The notes beneath the pieces were generated by a model. It was not told the DNA's origin, made no database searches, and saw nothing but the letters and a program-made list of their open reading frames with translations. From contig NZ_VIDQ01000037.1 of the NCBI RefSeq assembly GCF_009760915.1, positions 1 to 64,000 on the forward strand: DNA of 64,000 nucleotides. Direction: 5' to 3'. This document shows, piece after piece, positions 8,405-16,727 of this stretch (positions within the stretch are counted from its first letter, which is position 1; the number at the start of each line of letters is the position of its first letter). Both the position numbers and the translations under genes were made by a program. The stretch is from Azohydromonas aeria (GTDB lineage Bacteria > Pseudomonadota > Gammaproteobacteria > Burkholderiales > Burkholderiaceae_C).

Positions 8405-10444
8405 TCAAGCCCGCTGGGAGACGGCAATCTGGAGCTTGTGGAGCTTTCGGTAGAGGGTGTTTCGGCTGACATCGAGCGCCTTGGCGACATTGCTCACGTT
8501 CCAGCGGTGCTGCTCCAGCAGTTGCAGCAGCACCTGTCGCTCATGCGACTGGATCAGGTTCAGGCCCTGCGGGGCCGCCGGCGCTTCCGCAGGAACCATG
8601 CCCGAGGCCAGCAAGGATACCGAGGCGGCGGCCGAGGCCGTGACGGGCGCCGCGCCGCCGGCGGGCACCGCACTCGGGACGGGCGTGGCGGGCGCGGCGT
8701 CCGCGCGCAGCGAGGGCAGGTGCTCCAGGCCGACGCTCGCGCCGTCGGCCAGCGCCACGGCCGCGCGCAGCACGTGGCGCAGCTGGCGCACGTTGCCGGG
8801 CCAGCGGTGGCTCATGAGCAGCTGCTCGGCCTCGGGGCGCAGCGCCAGCGGCGCGCCGTTCTCCTCCTGCAGGATGCGCTGGATCAGCTCGCGCCGGTCG
8901 CTGCGCTCGCGCAGTGGCGGAATGGCCAGCTCGATGCCGGCGAGCCGGTAGTACAGGTCCTCGCGGAAGGCGCCTTGCGCCACCAGCTCCAGCAGGTTGC
9001 GGTGGCTGGCGCTGATGAGCTGGAAGTCCACCGGCAGCGTCTCCTCGGTGCCCAGCGGCGTGACGCGGCGCTCGTCGAGCACGCGCAGCAGCCGTGCCTG
9101 CAGCTCCAGCGGCATGTCGCCGATCTCGTCGAGGAAGAGCGTGCCGCCGTCGGCCTGCAGGATCTTGCCGCGCCGCCCGTTGCGCTGCGCGCCGGTGAAG
9201 GCGCCGGCGCGGTAGCCGAAGAGCTCGGACTCGATCAGCGACTCCGGCAGGCTGGCGCAGTTCACCGCCACGAACGCGCCCGCGGCGCGCGGGCTGCGCT
9301 CGTGCAGCGCGCGCGCGAACACCTCCTTGCCCGCGCCGGTCTCGCCGCGCAGCAGCAGCGGCGTGCCGCGCGAGAGCACCCGGGAGCCGGTGTGCAGCTG
9401 CTGCGCCAGCCGCGCGTCGGACAGGCCCACGGCCGGCGCGGCCAGCGACCGGGCCCGCGCGGGCGCCGTGGCCGGGGCAGGGACGGCGGCGGGGCCGGGC
9501 CGCAGCGGCAGCGCCTCGGACGCGGGCGGGCGCGCCACGGCGAAGAAGCGGTGCGCGCCGTTGACGCGGTACACCGGCACCGGGTGGAACGAGGCGGCGC
9601 GGCTGCGCTCCAGCAGGTCGTCCAGCGTCGTCTGGAACACCTCCTCGACGCGGTGGCCGCACAGCGCCTGCGGCGACTCGGCGCCGAGCTGGAACAGCGC
9701 GCTGCGGTTGGCGGCGCGGATCACGCCCTCGCCGTCGAGCGCGAGGCGGCCCTCGTGCAGCGTGTGCACGAGCTCGGGCCGGGTGTGGAAGTGCAGCGGG
9801 TGCGCGTCGCGCCAGCGCTGGTCGATGAGGCGGTTCTCGATCATGCGCGCCGTCATGCCCAGCAGCACCAGCACGTGCTGCTGCTGCAGCGCCGAGCGGC
9901 TGGTCACGTCGAGCACGGCCACCATGCGGCCCTCCGGGTCGTGCACCGGCACGGCCGAGCAGGTCAGCGAGGTCAGCCGGGTGAAGAAGTGGTCCTCCTG
10001 GCGCACCGACACCGGCTCGGCCAGGGCCAGGCAGGTGCCCATGCCGTTGGTGCCGGCACAGGCCTCGTTCCAGAGCGCGCCCACGGTGAAGCCCACGGGC
10101 TCCAGCTCCTGGGCGAACTCCGGGGAGGAGACGAGGTGCAGGATCACGCCCTCGCCGTCGGTGAGCACCACGGCCGTCTCGGTGTCGGCGAGCTGCTGGT
10201 AGAGCGTGCTCATCTCCAGGCGCGCGGCCTCGATCACGTCCGCCAGCCGCCGGCAGCGCAGCGCCAGCGCCTGGCCGTCGAGCACGGGCGGGTGCGGCTC
10301 GCCGTCGGGGTCGAGCCGGTAGTCGTTGAGGCAGCGCGTCCACGACTGCGCCACCTGCTCGTGCAGGCCGCCGCGCATGCCGCGCAGCACGGCGCCGAGC
10401 ACGCGTTGTCCATGTTCCGCAGATGCCAGCAGGCCCTGTGTCAT
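8405..10444 (-). CDS. sigma-54-dependent GAF-AAA+-Fis transcriptional activator (AcoR-like)
   Basis: 679 aa from the ATG at 10444. Domain order: GAF-type sensor about residues 85-205 (ACAGTNGMGT signature), a PAS-like region about 225-305, and an AAA+ domain with Walker A GETGAGKE (367-374), intact GAFTGA (414-419, bases 9189-9206) and Walker B GGTLFLDE (433-440). A C-terminal Fis helix-turn-helix (NVSNVAKALDVSRNTLYRKL) follows. The intact GAFTGA means it should contact sigma-54 polymerase. It is divergent from folB, which carries a near-consensus -24/-12 promoter, and is followed at once by the flavoprotein gene, so it may control the whole cofactor set. The effector is unknown; AcoR relatives sense small alcohols, ketones or aldehydes. 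Confidence 0.9.
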   Translation of the reverse strand: MTQGLLASAEHGQRVLGAVLRGMRGGLHEQVAQSWTRCLNDYRLDPDGEPHPPVLDGQALALRCRRLADVIEAARLEMSTLYQQLADTETAVVLTDGEGVILHLVSSPEFAQELEPVGFTVGALWNEACAGTNGMGTCLALAEPVSVRQEDHFFTRLTSLTCSAVPVHDPEGRMVAVLDVTSRSALQQQHVLVLLGMTARMIENRLIDQRWRDAHPLHFHTRPELVHTLHEGRLALDGEGVIRAANRSALFQLGAESPQALCGHRVEEVFQTTLDDLLERSRAASFHPVPVYRVNGAHRFFAVARPPASEALPLRPGPAAVPAPATAPARARSLAAPAVGLSDARLAQQLHTGSRVLSRGTPLLLRGETGAGKEVFARALHERSPRAAGAFVAVNCASLPESLIESELFGYRAGAFTGAQRNGRRGKILQADGGTLFLDEIGDMPLELQARLLRVLDERRVTPLGTEETLPVDFQLISASHRNLLELVAQGAFREDLYYRLAGIELAIPPLRERSDRRELIQRILQEENGAPLALRPEAEQLLMSHRWPGNVRQLRHVLRAAVALADGASVGLEHLPSLRADAAPATPVPSAVPAGGAAPVTASAAASVSLLASGMVPAEAPAAPQGLNLIQSHERQVLLQLLEQHRWNVSNVAKALDVSRNTLYRKLHKLQIAVSQRA

Positions 10445-10477
10445 GCAATGGTTCCTTGACTTCTCTGTCCGAAGCGG

Positions 10478-10526
10478 TGTCCCCCGGAAGGGGTGACCCG
10501 AACGGGGGACATTGTGTGTCGTGTCA
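10478..10526. promoter_or_regulatory. candidate upstream activator sites between activator gene and folB
   Basis: An 8-bp inverted repeat, TGTCCCCC (10478-10485) and GGGGGACA (10504-10511), is followed by TGTGTCGTGTCACA at 10513-10526. They lie 110-160 bp upstream of the sigma-54 promoter, the usual distance for enhancer sites of sigma-54 activators. A GTGTCAC motif recurs upstream of the second GAF-AAA+-Fis regulator gene (17909-17915). Binding is inferred only. Confidence 0.4.
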
Positions 10527-10634
10527 CAGGGGGGGTCCGTGTCGGGAATTGCCCGCGGTCGGGGCCGGATGTGCGTCATTCCGTGACAGGGCCCGGGCGT
10601 GCCGCTTGCCCGTGCGGCGGGCCTGCCGGGCCAC

Positions 10635-10650
10635 TGGCGCGCTACTTGCG
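10635..10650 (+). promoter_or_regulatory. sigma-54 (-24/-12) promoter of folB
   Basis: TGGCGCGCTACTTGCG matches the consensus TGGCACG-N4-TTGCW at 14 of 16 positions counting the free ones, with the invariant GG (10636-10637) and GC (10648-10649) exactly 10 bp apart. The predicted start near 10661 leaves a 29-nt leader with a GGAGG ribosome-binding site. The divergent sigma-54 activator with intact GAFTGA is the obvious regulator. Confidence 0.75.
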
Positions 10651-10689
10651 GAAAGCGCCGCTCCTGAAGATTGCCTGGAGGCTCCTGCC

Positions 10690-11181
10690 GTGCCGATGTC
10701 CGCCCTCATGCCCGTCCCGCCCCTGCCCCGCAGCGACACCACCGGCGCCGCGCTGGACCTGGTGTTCATCGAGGGCCTGACCGCCGGCACCGTCATCGGC
10801 ATCCACCACGACGAGCTGCACGACCCGCAGCCGGTGCGGCTGGACCTGGCCGCCGGGCTGCCGCGCGCCGCGGCCTGCGACAGCGACCGCATCGCCGACA
10901 CCATCGACTACTCGGTGCTGCGCCAGCGGCTGCTGCGCCTCTTTGCCGAGCACCGGCTGCAGCTGCTGGAGGCGCTGGCCGAGGAGATCGCGCGCATCAC
11001 GGTGTGCGAGTTCGGCGCGCACTGGGTGCGCGTGGCGCTGGCCAAGCCGCGCAAGTTCGAGGACGTGCAGGCCGTGGGCGTGGCCATCGAGCGCCGCGCG
11101 GCCGACTTCGACTGCAGCGCCGCCAAGGCGCGGCCGGTGCTGGCGGTGATCGGGGAGGGGATGGTGCCGGGGAAGGGGTAA
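10690..11181 (+). CDS. folB: dihydroneopterin aldolase family protein
   Basis: 163 aa of the FolB fold. LVFIEGLTAGTVIGIHHDEL near residue 25 is the N-terminal strand and catalytic-site region; IDYSVLRQRL, then FGAHWVRVALAKPRKFEDVQAVGVAIER complete the family pattern. It cleaves dihydroneopterin-type substrates to 6-hydroxymethyl-dihydropterin, a precursor of both folate and H4MPT. Its place inside the C1 cluster suggests supply for H4MPT. Start choice: GTG at 10690 has GGAGG at 8-nt spacing; ATG at 10696 (14-nt spacing) is the alternative. It is the only plus-strand gene in this cluster and is driven by a sigma-54 promoter. Confidence 0.82.
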   Translation: MPMSALMPVPPLPRSDTTGAALDLVFIEGLTAGTVIGIHHDELHDPQPVRLDLAAGLPRAAACDSDRIADTIDYSVLRQRLLRLFAEHRLQLLEALAEEIARITVCEFGAHWVRVALAKPRKFEDVQAVGVAIERRAADFDCSAAKARPVLAVIGEGMVPGKG

Positions 11182-11183
11182 GG

Positions 11184-11210
11184 CAAAAGGGTCAGCCGAT
11201 GGCTGACCCT
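11184..11210 (-). terminator. Rho-independent terminator downstream of fae
   Basis: A 10-bp perfect stem AGGGTCAGCC/GGCTGACCCT with a 3-nt loop (11188-11210); read on the minus strand it is followed by TTTTGCC. It ends the fae-side operon and lies just past the folB stop on the other strand. Confidence 0.7.
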
Positions 11211-11224
11211 GCGTACCAACTGCC

Positions 11225-11254
11225 TCGTCATGCCCGCTTTCGCGGGCATGACGA
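11225..11254. repeat. single REP-like palindrome
   Basis: 13-bp perfect arms TCGTCATGCCCGC / GCGGGCATGACGA around TTTC, between convergent folB and fae. It is a variant of the CGTCATTCC(C/G)GC palindromes seen again at 34093-34218 and 36535-36560. It may also act as a bidirectional terminator. Confidence 0.6.
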
Positions 11255-11268
11255 ACTTGTTTCCTGCC

Positions 11269-11781
11269 TCAACCCTGCGCCTGGAACGGATGCGCGCTGG
11301 AGCCCTTCTTCGAGACCACGTCCTGCGCGCTGGGCTCGCCGCGCACGGCACGGGCGATGGACTCGCGCGTGGCCTGGTAGTTGTAGTCCTGGATCTTCTT
11401 GTCGTCCTCGGCCTGCCAGTGGATGAACACGCCGACGCAGATGAACAGGTTGTCGGCCTCGTCGGCCGGGATGGTGCCGTCCTCGACGCTGTCGGCCACC
11501 GCCATGGCCACGCCGCGCTGGGCCGGGCCGAACATCTGCACCGCCTGCTTGGCGCCCTTGATCGTGACCTTGTTGAACATGACGGTGGCGGGCTTGGCCA
11601 TCAGGTTGGGCGCCACCACCGCCAGCAGCGCCGTGAACCCGTCCTTGTTGTTGGTCAGCGCGTTGGCGAAGGCGCTCTCGGCCGGGCTGCCGCGCGGGCC
11701 GATGATCAGGTCGATGTGGGCAACCTCGTTGCCGTCGCCGACCAGTGATTCGCCGACGAGCATGCGGTCGATCTTTGCCAT
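11269..11781 (-). CDS. fae: formaldehyde-activating enzyme
   Basis: 170 aa, the usual Fae length. It catalyses condensation of formaldehyde with H4MPT to methylene-H4MPT in the cytoplasm, the entry to the C1-oxidation pathway and a formaldehyde-detoxification step. The sequence shows the [23 protein letters not shown]-terminal region with the catalytic His22, the [22 protein letters not shown] segment, and the [25 protein letters not shown] pterin-site region. It lies 58 bp after the CitG-like gene on the same strand with its own GGAG ribosome-binding site, and is followed by a terminator, so it is the last gene of the mptG-to-fae run. Confidence 0.96.
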   Translation of the reverse strand: MAKIDRMLVGESLVGDGNEVAHIDLIIGPRGSPAESAFANALTNNKDGFTALLAVVAPNLMAKPATVMFNKVTIKGAKQAVQMFGPAQRGVAMAVADSVEDGTIPADEADNLFICVGVFIHWQAEDDKKIQDYNYQATRESIARAVRGEPSAQDVVSKKGSSAHPFQAQG

Positions 11782-11839
11782 GGGTCAGTCTCCGTGTGGG
11801 TTTCGCGAGCAACGCCGCGGACGCGGCGCCGGAGCCCCT

Positions 11840-12715
11840 TCAATCACGATCCGTGCCACGCGCAACCAATTGGCCCAGCAGCGCGCTGGCCACGGCCAGG
11901 TCGGCGCTGGTGCCGGGGTTCAGTCCCCGGGACTTCAGGGCTTCGTCCCAGTCGGCGAGCTCGTCGGCCGCCTTCGCCGCGCCCTCGCGCGCGAGCCGCG
12001 CCCCGAAGCCCGCTGCCGCCTTCAGGACAGTCTGTGCCACGGCCTCACCCTGCTTTCGCACAATGTGTGAATCGGGCCAGCGCGCGAGGAACGCCAGGAA
12101 GGCGCGCAGCATCCCGTCCGCTGGCGTGGCGCCGGACTGGAAGGCGGGCAGGCCGACCTCGAACAGGTCGCCGAAGCCGTCGGCGTACTGGCGCGCGATG
12201 CTGTCGCGGTGCGCGGCCAGCGCCATGGCCGAGCGCAGGTCCAGCGTCGGCGCCACGTGCACGTCCTGCGCCTCGGCGCGGCCCAGGCCGCCGGGATGCG
12301 CCGCGGCGATGGCGCGGAAGGCGCCGGCCGCGTCCTCCACGCTCAGGCCGCGCAGCACGGCCGCCACCGCGGCGCGCAACTCGCCGGCGCCGCGCGCCCG
12401 CGGGCAGCGCTCCAGCGCCGCGGCCACCGGCGCCGTGAGCAGCACGATGCCCAGGTTGGTGTTGCAGCCGGCCACGGCCAGCGTGGCGCGCACGGCGCCC
12501 TCGATGCGCTGGCCCACGGCGAGGCCCGGCGCGAACAGCGCCTCCTGCGCCGCCGCGGCACTGTCCAGGAATTGAGCCGCCTGCATGCCGTGCCCGGGCG
12601 AGTGCACGCTGACGTTGCCGGGCTTGCGCACTTCCACGTCGAGGCGGCAGGCAGCGAGGAAGGCGGCGCGGCCGCGGGCGAGGGCGGCACGTGAGTCGTC
12701 CGGGGTGTCACGCAC
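11840..12715 (-). CDS. triphosphoribosyl-dephospho-CoA synthase (CitG)-like protein of the H4MPT cluster
   Basis: 291 aa of the CitG/MdcB superfamily: LDVEVRKPGNVSVHSPGHGM near residue 27, the GCNTNLGIVLLTAPV block near 105, and TLDLRSAMALAAHRDSIARQY. In citrate or malonate systems the family attaches triphosphoribosyl to dephospho-CoA. The methylotroph members always sit with fae and mch and are thought to take part in H4MPT or methanofuran synthesis; the exact reaction is not known. It overlaps the RimK-like gene by 8 bp and precedes fae. Confidence 0.82.
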   Translation of the reverse strand: MRDTPDDSRAALARGRAAFLAACRLDVEVRKPGNVSVHSPGHGMQAAQFLDSAAAAQEALFAPGLAVGQRIEGAVRATLAVAGCNTNLGIVLLTAPVAAALERCPRARGAGELRAAVAAVLRGLSVEDAAGAFRAIAAAHPGGLGRAEAQDVHVAPTLDLRSAMALAAHRDSIARQYADGFGDLFEVGLPAFQSGATPADGMLRAFLAFLARWPDSHIVRKQGEAVAQTVLKAAAGFGARLAREGAAKAADELADWDEALKSRGLNPGTSADLAVASALLGQLVARGTDRD

Positions 12716-13673
12716 TGCGCCGCTCCCGGGACGCCGCCAGCTTGCGGTCGATGAGGTCGTCCACGATCGCCTGCGCGATGTCGAAGGGCGTGACCCGCTG
12801 CAGCCCCTGCCAGGCCGCCACGCCGTTGACCTCCAGCACCTGCGGCCCGTCGGGCGTGGGGATCAGGTCCACGCCGGCGTAATCCAGGCCCAGCGCCTGC
12901 GCGGCGCGCACGGCCGGGCGCGCCAGGTCATCCGTCACCGCGGCCGGCTCGCAGCGCGCGCCCTGCGCCACGTTGTGGATCCAGTGGCGGCTGACGCGCC
13001 GCATCGCGGCCACGGCGCGGCCGCCGATGACCAGCACGCGCCAGTCGAAGCCGGGGTTGTCCATGGGCGGCACGAAGCGCTGCAGGTAGGCCAAGCCGCC
13101 GCAGGGCGCCAGGTCGGGCAGCGGCACGAAGGCGCCGTCCACCTGGCCGACGAGTTGCAGCCCCTTGCCCTGCGAGCCGAACAGCGGCTTCAGCACCAGC
13201 GCATGGCCGGCCGCCGCCTCGCGCAGCACGATGCGCTGCGCCTGCGCCGGGCACTCAGTGGTCCAGGCCGGCGGCGAGGCGATGCCCGCGGCACGCAGCA
13301 GCAGGCTGGTCATGGCCTTGTCCACGCTGCGCTCGATGGCGCGCGCCTCGTTGTAGACCGGCACGCCCAGGGCGGAGAGGGCGTGCAGCACCGTCAGCCG
13401 CTTGGTGACCTGCTCGAAGCTGCCCGCGGCCACGCCGCGCACGATCACGGCGTCGGGCAGCTCGCGCCCGAAGCCCGGCAGCACCAGCCCGTGGCGCGAG
13501 GCATGGGTGGCGACGCCGCACTGCGCCAGGTCCAGGCAGCGCACCAGCGCCGCCCCGCGCGCGAGCAGCGCGCGGCGCAGCCGCCGCACGTGCCAGCCGG
13601 ACTCGTCGCTCATGAGGGCGACGCGCAGGCCGGTGCCGGTGTTGGACGCCTGTCTCACGCCATCTCCAGCCAC
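12708..13673 (-). CDS. RimK-like ATP-grasp ligase of the H4MPT cluster
   Basis: 321 aa. ATP-grasp features include KAMTSLLLRAAGIASPPAW, the VLKPLFGSQGKGLQL glycine-rich loop, DWRVLVIGGRAVAAMRR and the metal-binding GPQVLEVNGVAAWQGL. RimK-like ligases add glutamate to a cofactor tail; MptN in methanogens does so to H4MPT, so a tail-glutamylation role is a reasonable inference. The start at 13673 overlaps mch by 19 bp; an internal ATG at 13613 would remove a non-conserved 20-residue leader. It is part of the coupled run mptG-mtdB-ATP-grasp-mch-RimK-CitG-fae. Confidence 0.85.
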   Translation of the reverse strand: MAGDGVRQASNTGTGLRVALMSDESGWHVRRLRRALLARGAALVRCLDLAQCGVATHASRHGLVLPGFGRELPDAVIVRGVAAGSFEQVTKRLTVLHALSALGVPVYNEARAIERSVDKAMTSLLLRAAGIASPPAWTTECPAQAQRIVLREAAAGHALVLKPLFGSQGKGLQLVGQVDGAFVPLPDLAPCGGLAYLQRFVPPMDNPGFDWRVLVIGGRAVAAMRRVSRHWIHNVAQGARCEPAAVTDDLARPAVRAAQALGLDYAGVDLIPTPDGPQVLEVNGVAAWQGLQRVTPFDIAQAIVDDLIDRKLAASRERRSA

Positions 13674-14647
13674 AGCCCGCGCAGCAGCGCCATGTCGGTG
13701 CCGCCGGCCTGGAAGGTGCGGCCGGACTCCAGGTGGCTGACCCAGGCCACGGCCGGGGCGAAGAGCGCGCCGTCGATCTTGTAGAAGTCGTAGCCGGCGT
13801 CCTTGAAGATGTCGGCGAAGCTGCGGCCGTGGTCGCGCGAGTTCTTCGACGGCAGCTGCTCGGCCAGGCGCCGCGCCTCCTCCAGCGTGCCGCGCACCTG
13901 CAGGTGCACGCAGCCGCCGTAGAGGATGGCGTCGTTGGTGCGGCCCATGGCCTGCAGACCGTCCGCGCCCGGCGCCGGCAGCGGCGCGCTGGCGCTGCCG
14001 GCGACGATGTTCGTCAAGTCGAACTTCAGCTCGTGCGCCTTGTGCAGCGCCACTTCCAGCACCCGCGCCACCACCTGCGTGGTGCCGGCCAGGCTGGCGG
14101 TGGGGGTGACGACGAGGGTCAGGCCCTGCGGCGGCAGCGCGCAGTCGCGCAGCACCTTCTCCACCACCACCGCGGGGGGCAGCCGGTCCACCTCCAGCAC
14201 CAGGCAGCCGGCGTCGGCGCGGTCGCGGTAGCGCAGGTCCTCGAACAGCGGCTCGCGCCCGGCCAGCGCCCGCGCCGGGCCGGAGCCCAGCGCGAAGAAC
14301 TTCTTGCCGCCCGTCTCCTCCTTGCTCGCCGCCAGGCTCCAGCCGGCGTACTGGCTGCCCAGGCAGGCCAGCACCGGCTGCGCGCTGTGCACCTGCACCC
14401 AGGTCGGCCAGCCCTCCTGCGGCGCGCTGCGCAGCGACACCTCGCCCAGCCCGCCCATGCAGATGCGCGCGATGGCGAGCCCCGCCTCCACGCTGCCCGG
14501 CGCCTCCAGCCCGGCATCGACGACCTGCACGCCGAACTCGTCGCGCTGCACGCGCACGCGCAGCGCCGCGGCCTCGTCGAGCAGGCGCTGCAGCAGCGGC
14601 TGCGCCAGGCGGTTGACGCTCAGGGTTTCCTCAGCAGGCGAGTTCAT
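13655..14647 (-). CDS. mch: methenyl-H4MPT cyclohydrolase
   Basis: 330 aa, normal for Mch. It hydrolyses N5,N10-methenyl-H4MPT to N5-formyl-H4MPT, the step after MtdB. Typical segments are CMGGLGEVSL near residue 65, VHSAQPVLACLGSQYAGWSL, FFALGSGPARAL, LVVTPTASLAGTTQVVARVLEVALHK and GRTNDAILYGG. It starts at 14647, overlapping the upstream ATP-grasp gene by 17 bp, and ends overlapping the RimK-like gene. The acceptor enzyme complex Fhc is not in the window. Confidence 0.96.
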   Translation of the reverse strand: MNSPAEETLSVNRLAQPLLQRLLDEAAALRVRVQRDEFGVQVVDAGLEAPGSVEAGLAIARICMGGLGEVSLRSAPQEGWPTWVQVHSAQPVLACLGSQYAGWSLAASKEETGGKKFFALGSGPARALAGREPLFEDLRYRDRADAGCLVLEVDRLPPAVVVEKVLRDCALPPQGLTLVVTPTASLAGTTQVVARVLEVALHKAHELKFDLTNIVAGSASAPLPAPGADGLQAMGRTNDAILYGGCVHLQVRGTLEEARRLAEQLPSKNSRDHGRSFADIFKDAGYDFYKIDGALFAPAVAWVSHLESGRTFQAGGTDMALLRGLWLEMA

Positions 14648-15806
14648 CGACGGTGTCCTCCAGCAGTTCGATCAGTTCGGCATGGCGCCGGCGCAGCAGG
14701 GCGTGCACGGCGTCGGCGCGCGGGGCCGTGGCGCCGAGGCTGCACACGGGCTCGCCGGCGCCGATGCCGGTGGGTGTCAGGGGCAGGTCGTGCACCCAGG
14801 CGCGGCGCGCCAGGCGCCGCAGCGTGTCGGCCGACAGGTGCAGGGCGCGCGGCGCATACAGCACCCGCAGGCCCATCACCGGCTGCGGCCGCGGCCGCGC
14901 CGGCAGCCCTCCCTCGCCGCGGCAGCCGCGCAGGTGCAGCGCCAGCGGCGACTGCGGCGCGTAGAGCTGCAGCGTGCCGCCGGGGCGCGGGTTCACTTCC
15001 AGCAGCGCGACGCCACCGCCGGGCCGCAGCATGAAGTCCAGGCTGGCCAGGCCGCGCAGGCCGCAGGCCGGCACGAGCCGCTGCAGCGCGGCATCGAGCC
15101 GTTCATGCAGCGCCCCGGCCACCGGCAGCGGCCCCACGGCGCCGGCCCAGGCGAAGGGCGCGTGCGGCGCCCCGGCCAGTTGCTCGTTGACGCCCAGCAG
15201 CAGCGCGCGGCGGCCGTCGGCGACGAAGGCGACCGACATCGGCGTACCGGCGACGCGGCGCTGCCAGAAGGCCGTCGGGCCGGGAGCAGCGCCGACACCG
15301 GCGGCAGGCCGGACGTGCACGCCGCCGCAGCCGGCGCCGTCCTTCACGAGCCAGTCCGACGAGTCGGCCGGCGGACCGTCCCAGCGGGTGTCGGGATGCG
15401 GCAGCCCGAGGTCGTCGAGCAGCGGAAAGAACCGGCGCGGGTCGCGCACGCGGCGCCAGCCGTCCGGGGCCGTGCCCAGCAGCGGCAGCCGCTCGGCCGC
15501 GGCGGCGAGCAGGCCGGGGTGCGCCTCGAAGCCGCTGCCGGCGATCCAGCCCGCCGCGCCGGCCCGTGCGGCCTCGTGCAGCGCGTCGAGCAGATTGCCG
15601 GCGTCGAAGCCGCGCCAGGCCTGCCAGCGCGCGGCCGCGCGCGTGTCGCGGTCGCCGAAGGCGTCGAGCGCCAGCGCCGGGATGCCCTCGGCCGCGGCCG
15701 CCTGCGCCAGCTGCCGCACCGACTGCCCGGCCAGCACCAGCGCCGGCGCGGCGGCGCCGACCGCTTCAGCCGGCACGCAGCTCGCAGGCGAGGCTGAAGG
15801 CGTCAT
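14631..15806 (-). CDS. ATP-grasp protein of the H4MPT/methanofuran cluster
   Basis: 391 aa. The N-terminal half is a Rossmann-like pre-ATP-grasp domain (ALVLAGQSVRQLAQAAAAEG). The C-terminal ATP-grasp half has WLVKDGAGCGGVHVRPA (ATP-binding loop, about residues 148-165) and LASLDFMLRPGGGVALLEVNPRPGGTLQLY with the metal-binding Glu-x-Asn. Homologues pair with mch and mtdB in methylotrophs; MfnD of methanogens, a tyramine-glutamate ligase of methanofuran synthesis, is a related ATP-grasp enzyme. Amide-bond formation in cofactor assembly is inferred. It overlaps mtdB by 41 bp and mch by 17 bp. Confidence 0.8.
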   Translation of the reverse strand: MTPSASPASCVPAEAVGAAAPALVLAGQSVRQLAQAAAAEGIPALALDAFGDRDTRAAARWQAWRGFDAGNLLDALHEAARAGAAGWIAGSGFEAHPGLLAAAAERLPLLGTAPDGWRRVRDPRRFFPLLDDLGLPHPDTRWDGPPADSSDWLVKDGAGCGGVHVRPAAGVGAAPGPTAFWQRRVAGTPMSVAFVADGRRALLLGVNEQLAGAPHAPFAWAGAVGPLPVAGALHERLDAALQRLVPACGLRGLASLDFMLRPGGGVALLEVNPRPGGTLQLYAPQSPLALHLRGCRGEGGLPARPRPQPVMGLRVLYAPRALHLSADTLRRLARRAWVHDLPLTPTGIGAGEPVCSLGATAPRADAVHALLRRRHAELIELLEDTVDELAC

Positions 15807-16668
15807 CGAAGCTCAGGGCCAGGGGTTTGTCGGCGCCGCGCATGCGCTGCAGCAGCTGGTGCTGCACCTGGTACTTGACGTTGCCCACGGCCAGCGCGCC
15901 GATGCCCACGGCCCGCGTGCCGGCCAGCGGCTTGCCGTCGTCCATCACGCCCACGCCGGCGATGCCTTCGGGCGGCACGGCGTTCACGTCCGCGGCCACC
16001 AGCAGCTTTTCACCGGCAGCGGCCAGGTCGTCGGCGCCGAGCACCTGCACGCCGGCCGCGGCGGTGGCCAGCACCACGTCAGTCGTCTGCAGGGCCTCGC
16101 GCACGGCGCCGGCGTCGGCGCTGGAGGCGCCTTGCACGGCGGTCTTGAAGCGGTCGTTGACGGCACGGGCCGTGTCCTCGGCGGCCTGCAGTCCCTTGTG
16201 GCTGGCGATGCGCACCTGCGCGCCGGCGCGGGCCGCCAGCACGGCCACGACGCGGCCCACCGGGCCGGTGCCGCCCAGCACCAGCACCTGGCGCCCGGAC
16301 AGCTCCGCGCCGTGCGCCTTGCGCAGCTGCTCGCGCACGCAGGCCAGCATCGCCGCGGCGGTGGTGAAGGCGCCGCTGGGGTCGGCCATCACCGAGACCA
16401 CGAAGGGCGGCACCATGGCCTTGCGCGCGGCGTCGAGCATGTCCACGGCCTGCATCACGTCGCGCCCGCCGATGAACAGGCCCGTGCGTGCCACGCCCTT
16501 GGGGCCGCGCGAGAAGATTGCGTCCTGCGTCAGGTTGGGCGTGGCGGCCACGTCCACGCCGCAGTACGGGACGATCACCTGGTAGCCGGCGTCGGCGGCC
16601 ATGTTGACGTCGAAGGGGCTCATCCAGGGCCCGGGCGTGAGCATGTGCAGGATGTAGGGTCGTTCCAT
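15766..16668 (-). CDS. mtdB: NAD(P)-dependent methylene-H4MPT dehydrogenase
   Basis: 300 aa. It oxidises methylene-H4MPT to methenyl-H4MPT with NAD(P)+. The sequence begins ERPYILHMLTPGPWMSPFDVNMAADAGY, as in MtdA/MtdB enzymes, and has the dinucleotide-binding loop VLVLGGTGPVGRVVAVLAARAG with GGTGPVG at residues 132-138. Within an H4MPT operon the assignment MtdB (rather than MtdA) is by context. The start at 16668 lies 59 bp after mptG. Confidence 0.92.
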   Translation of the reverse strand: MERPYILHMLTPGPWMSPFDVNMAADAGYQVIVPYCGVDVAATPNLTQDAIFSRGPKGVARTGLFIGGRDVMQAVDMLDAARKAMVPPFVVSVMADPSGAFTTAAAMLACVREQLRKAHGAELSGRQVLVLGGTGPVGRVVAVLAARAGAQVRIASHKGLQAAEDTARAVNDRFKTAVQGASSADAGAVREALQTTDVVLATAAAGVQVLGADDLAAAGEKLLVAADVNAVPPEGIAGVGVMDDGKPLAGTRAVGIGALAVGNVKYQVQHQLLQRMRGADKPLALSFDDAFSLACELRAG

Positions 16669-16727
16669 GGCGTGGACTGCGGCGCGGGGCCGGTTGAGGG
16701 TGAAGCGAAACGGAAGGTGACGCCCGC

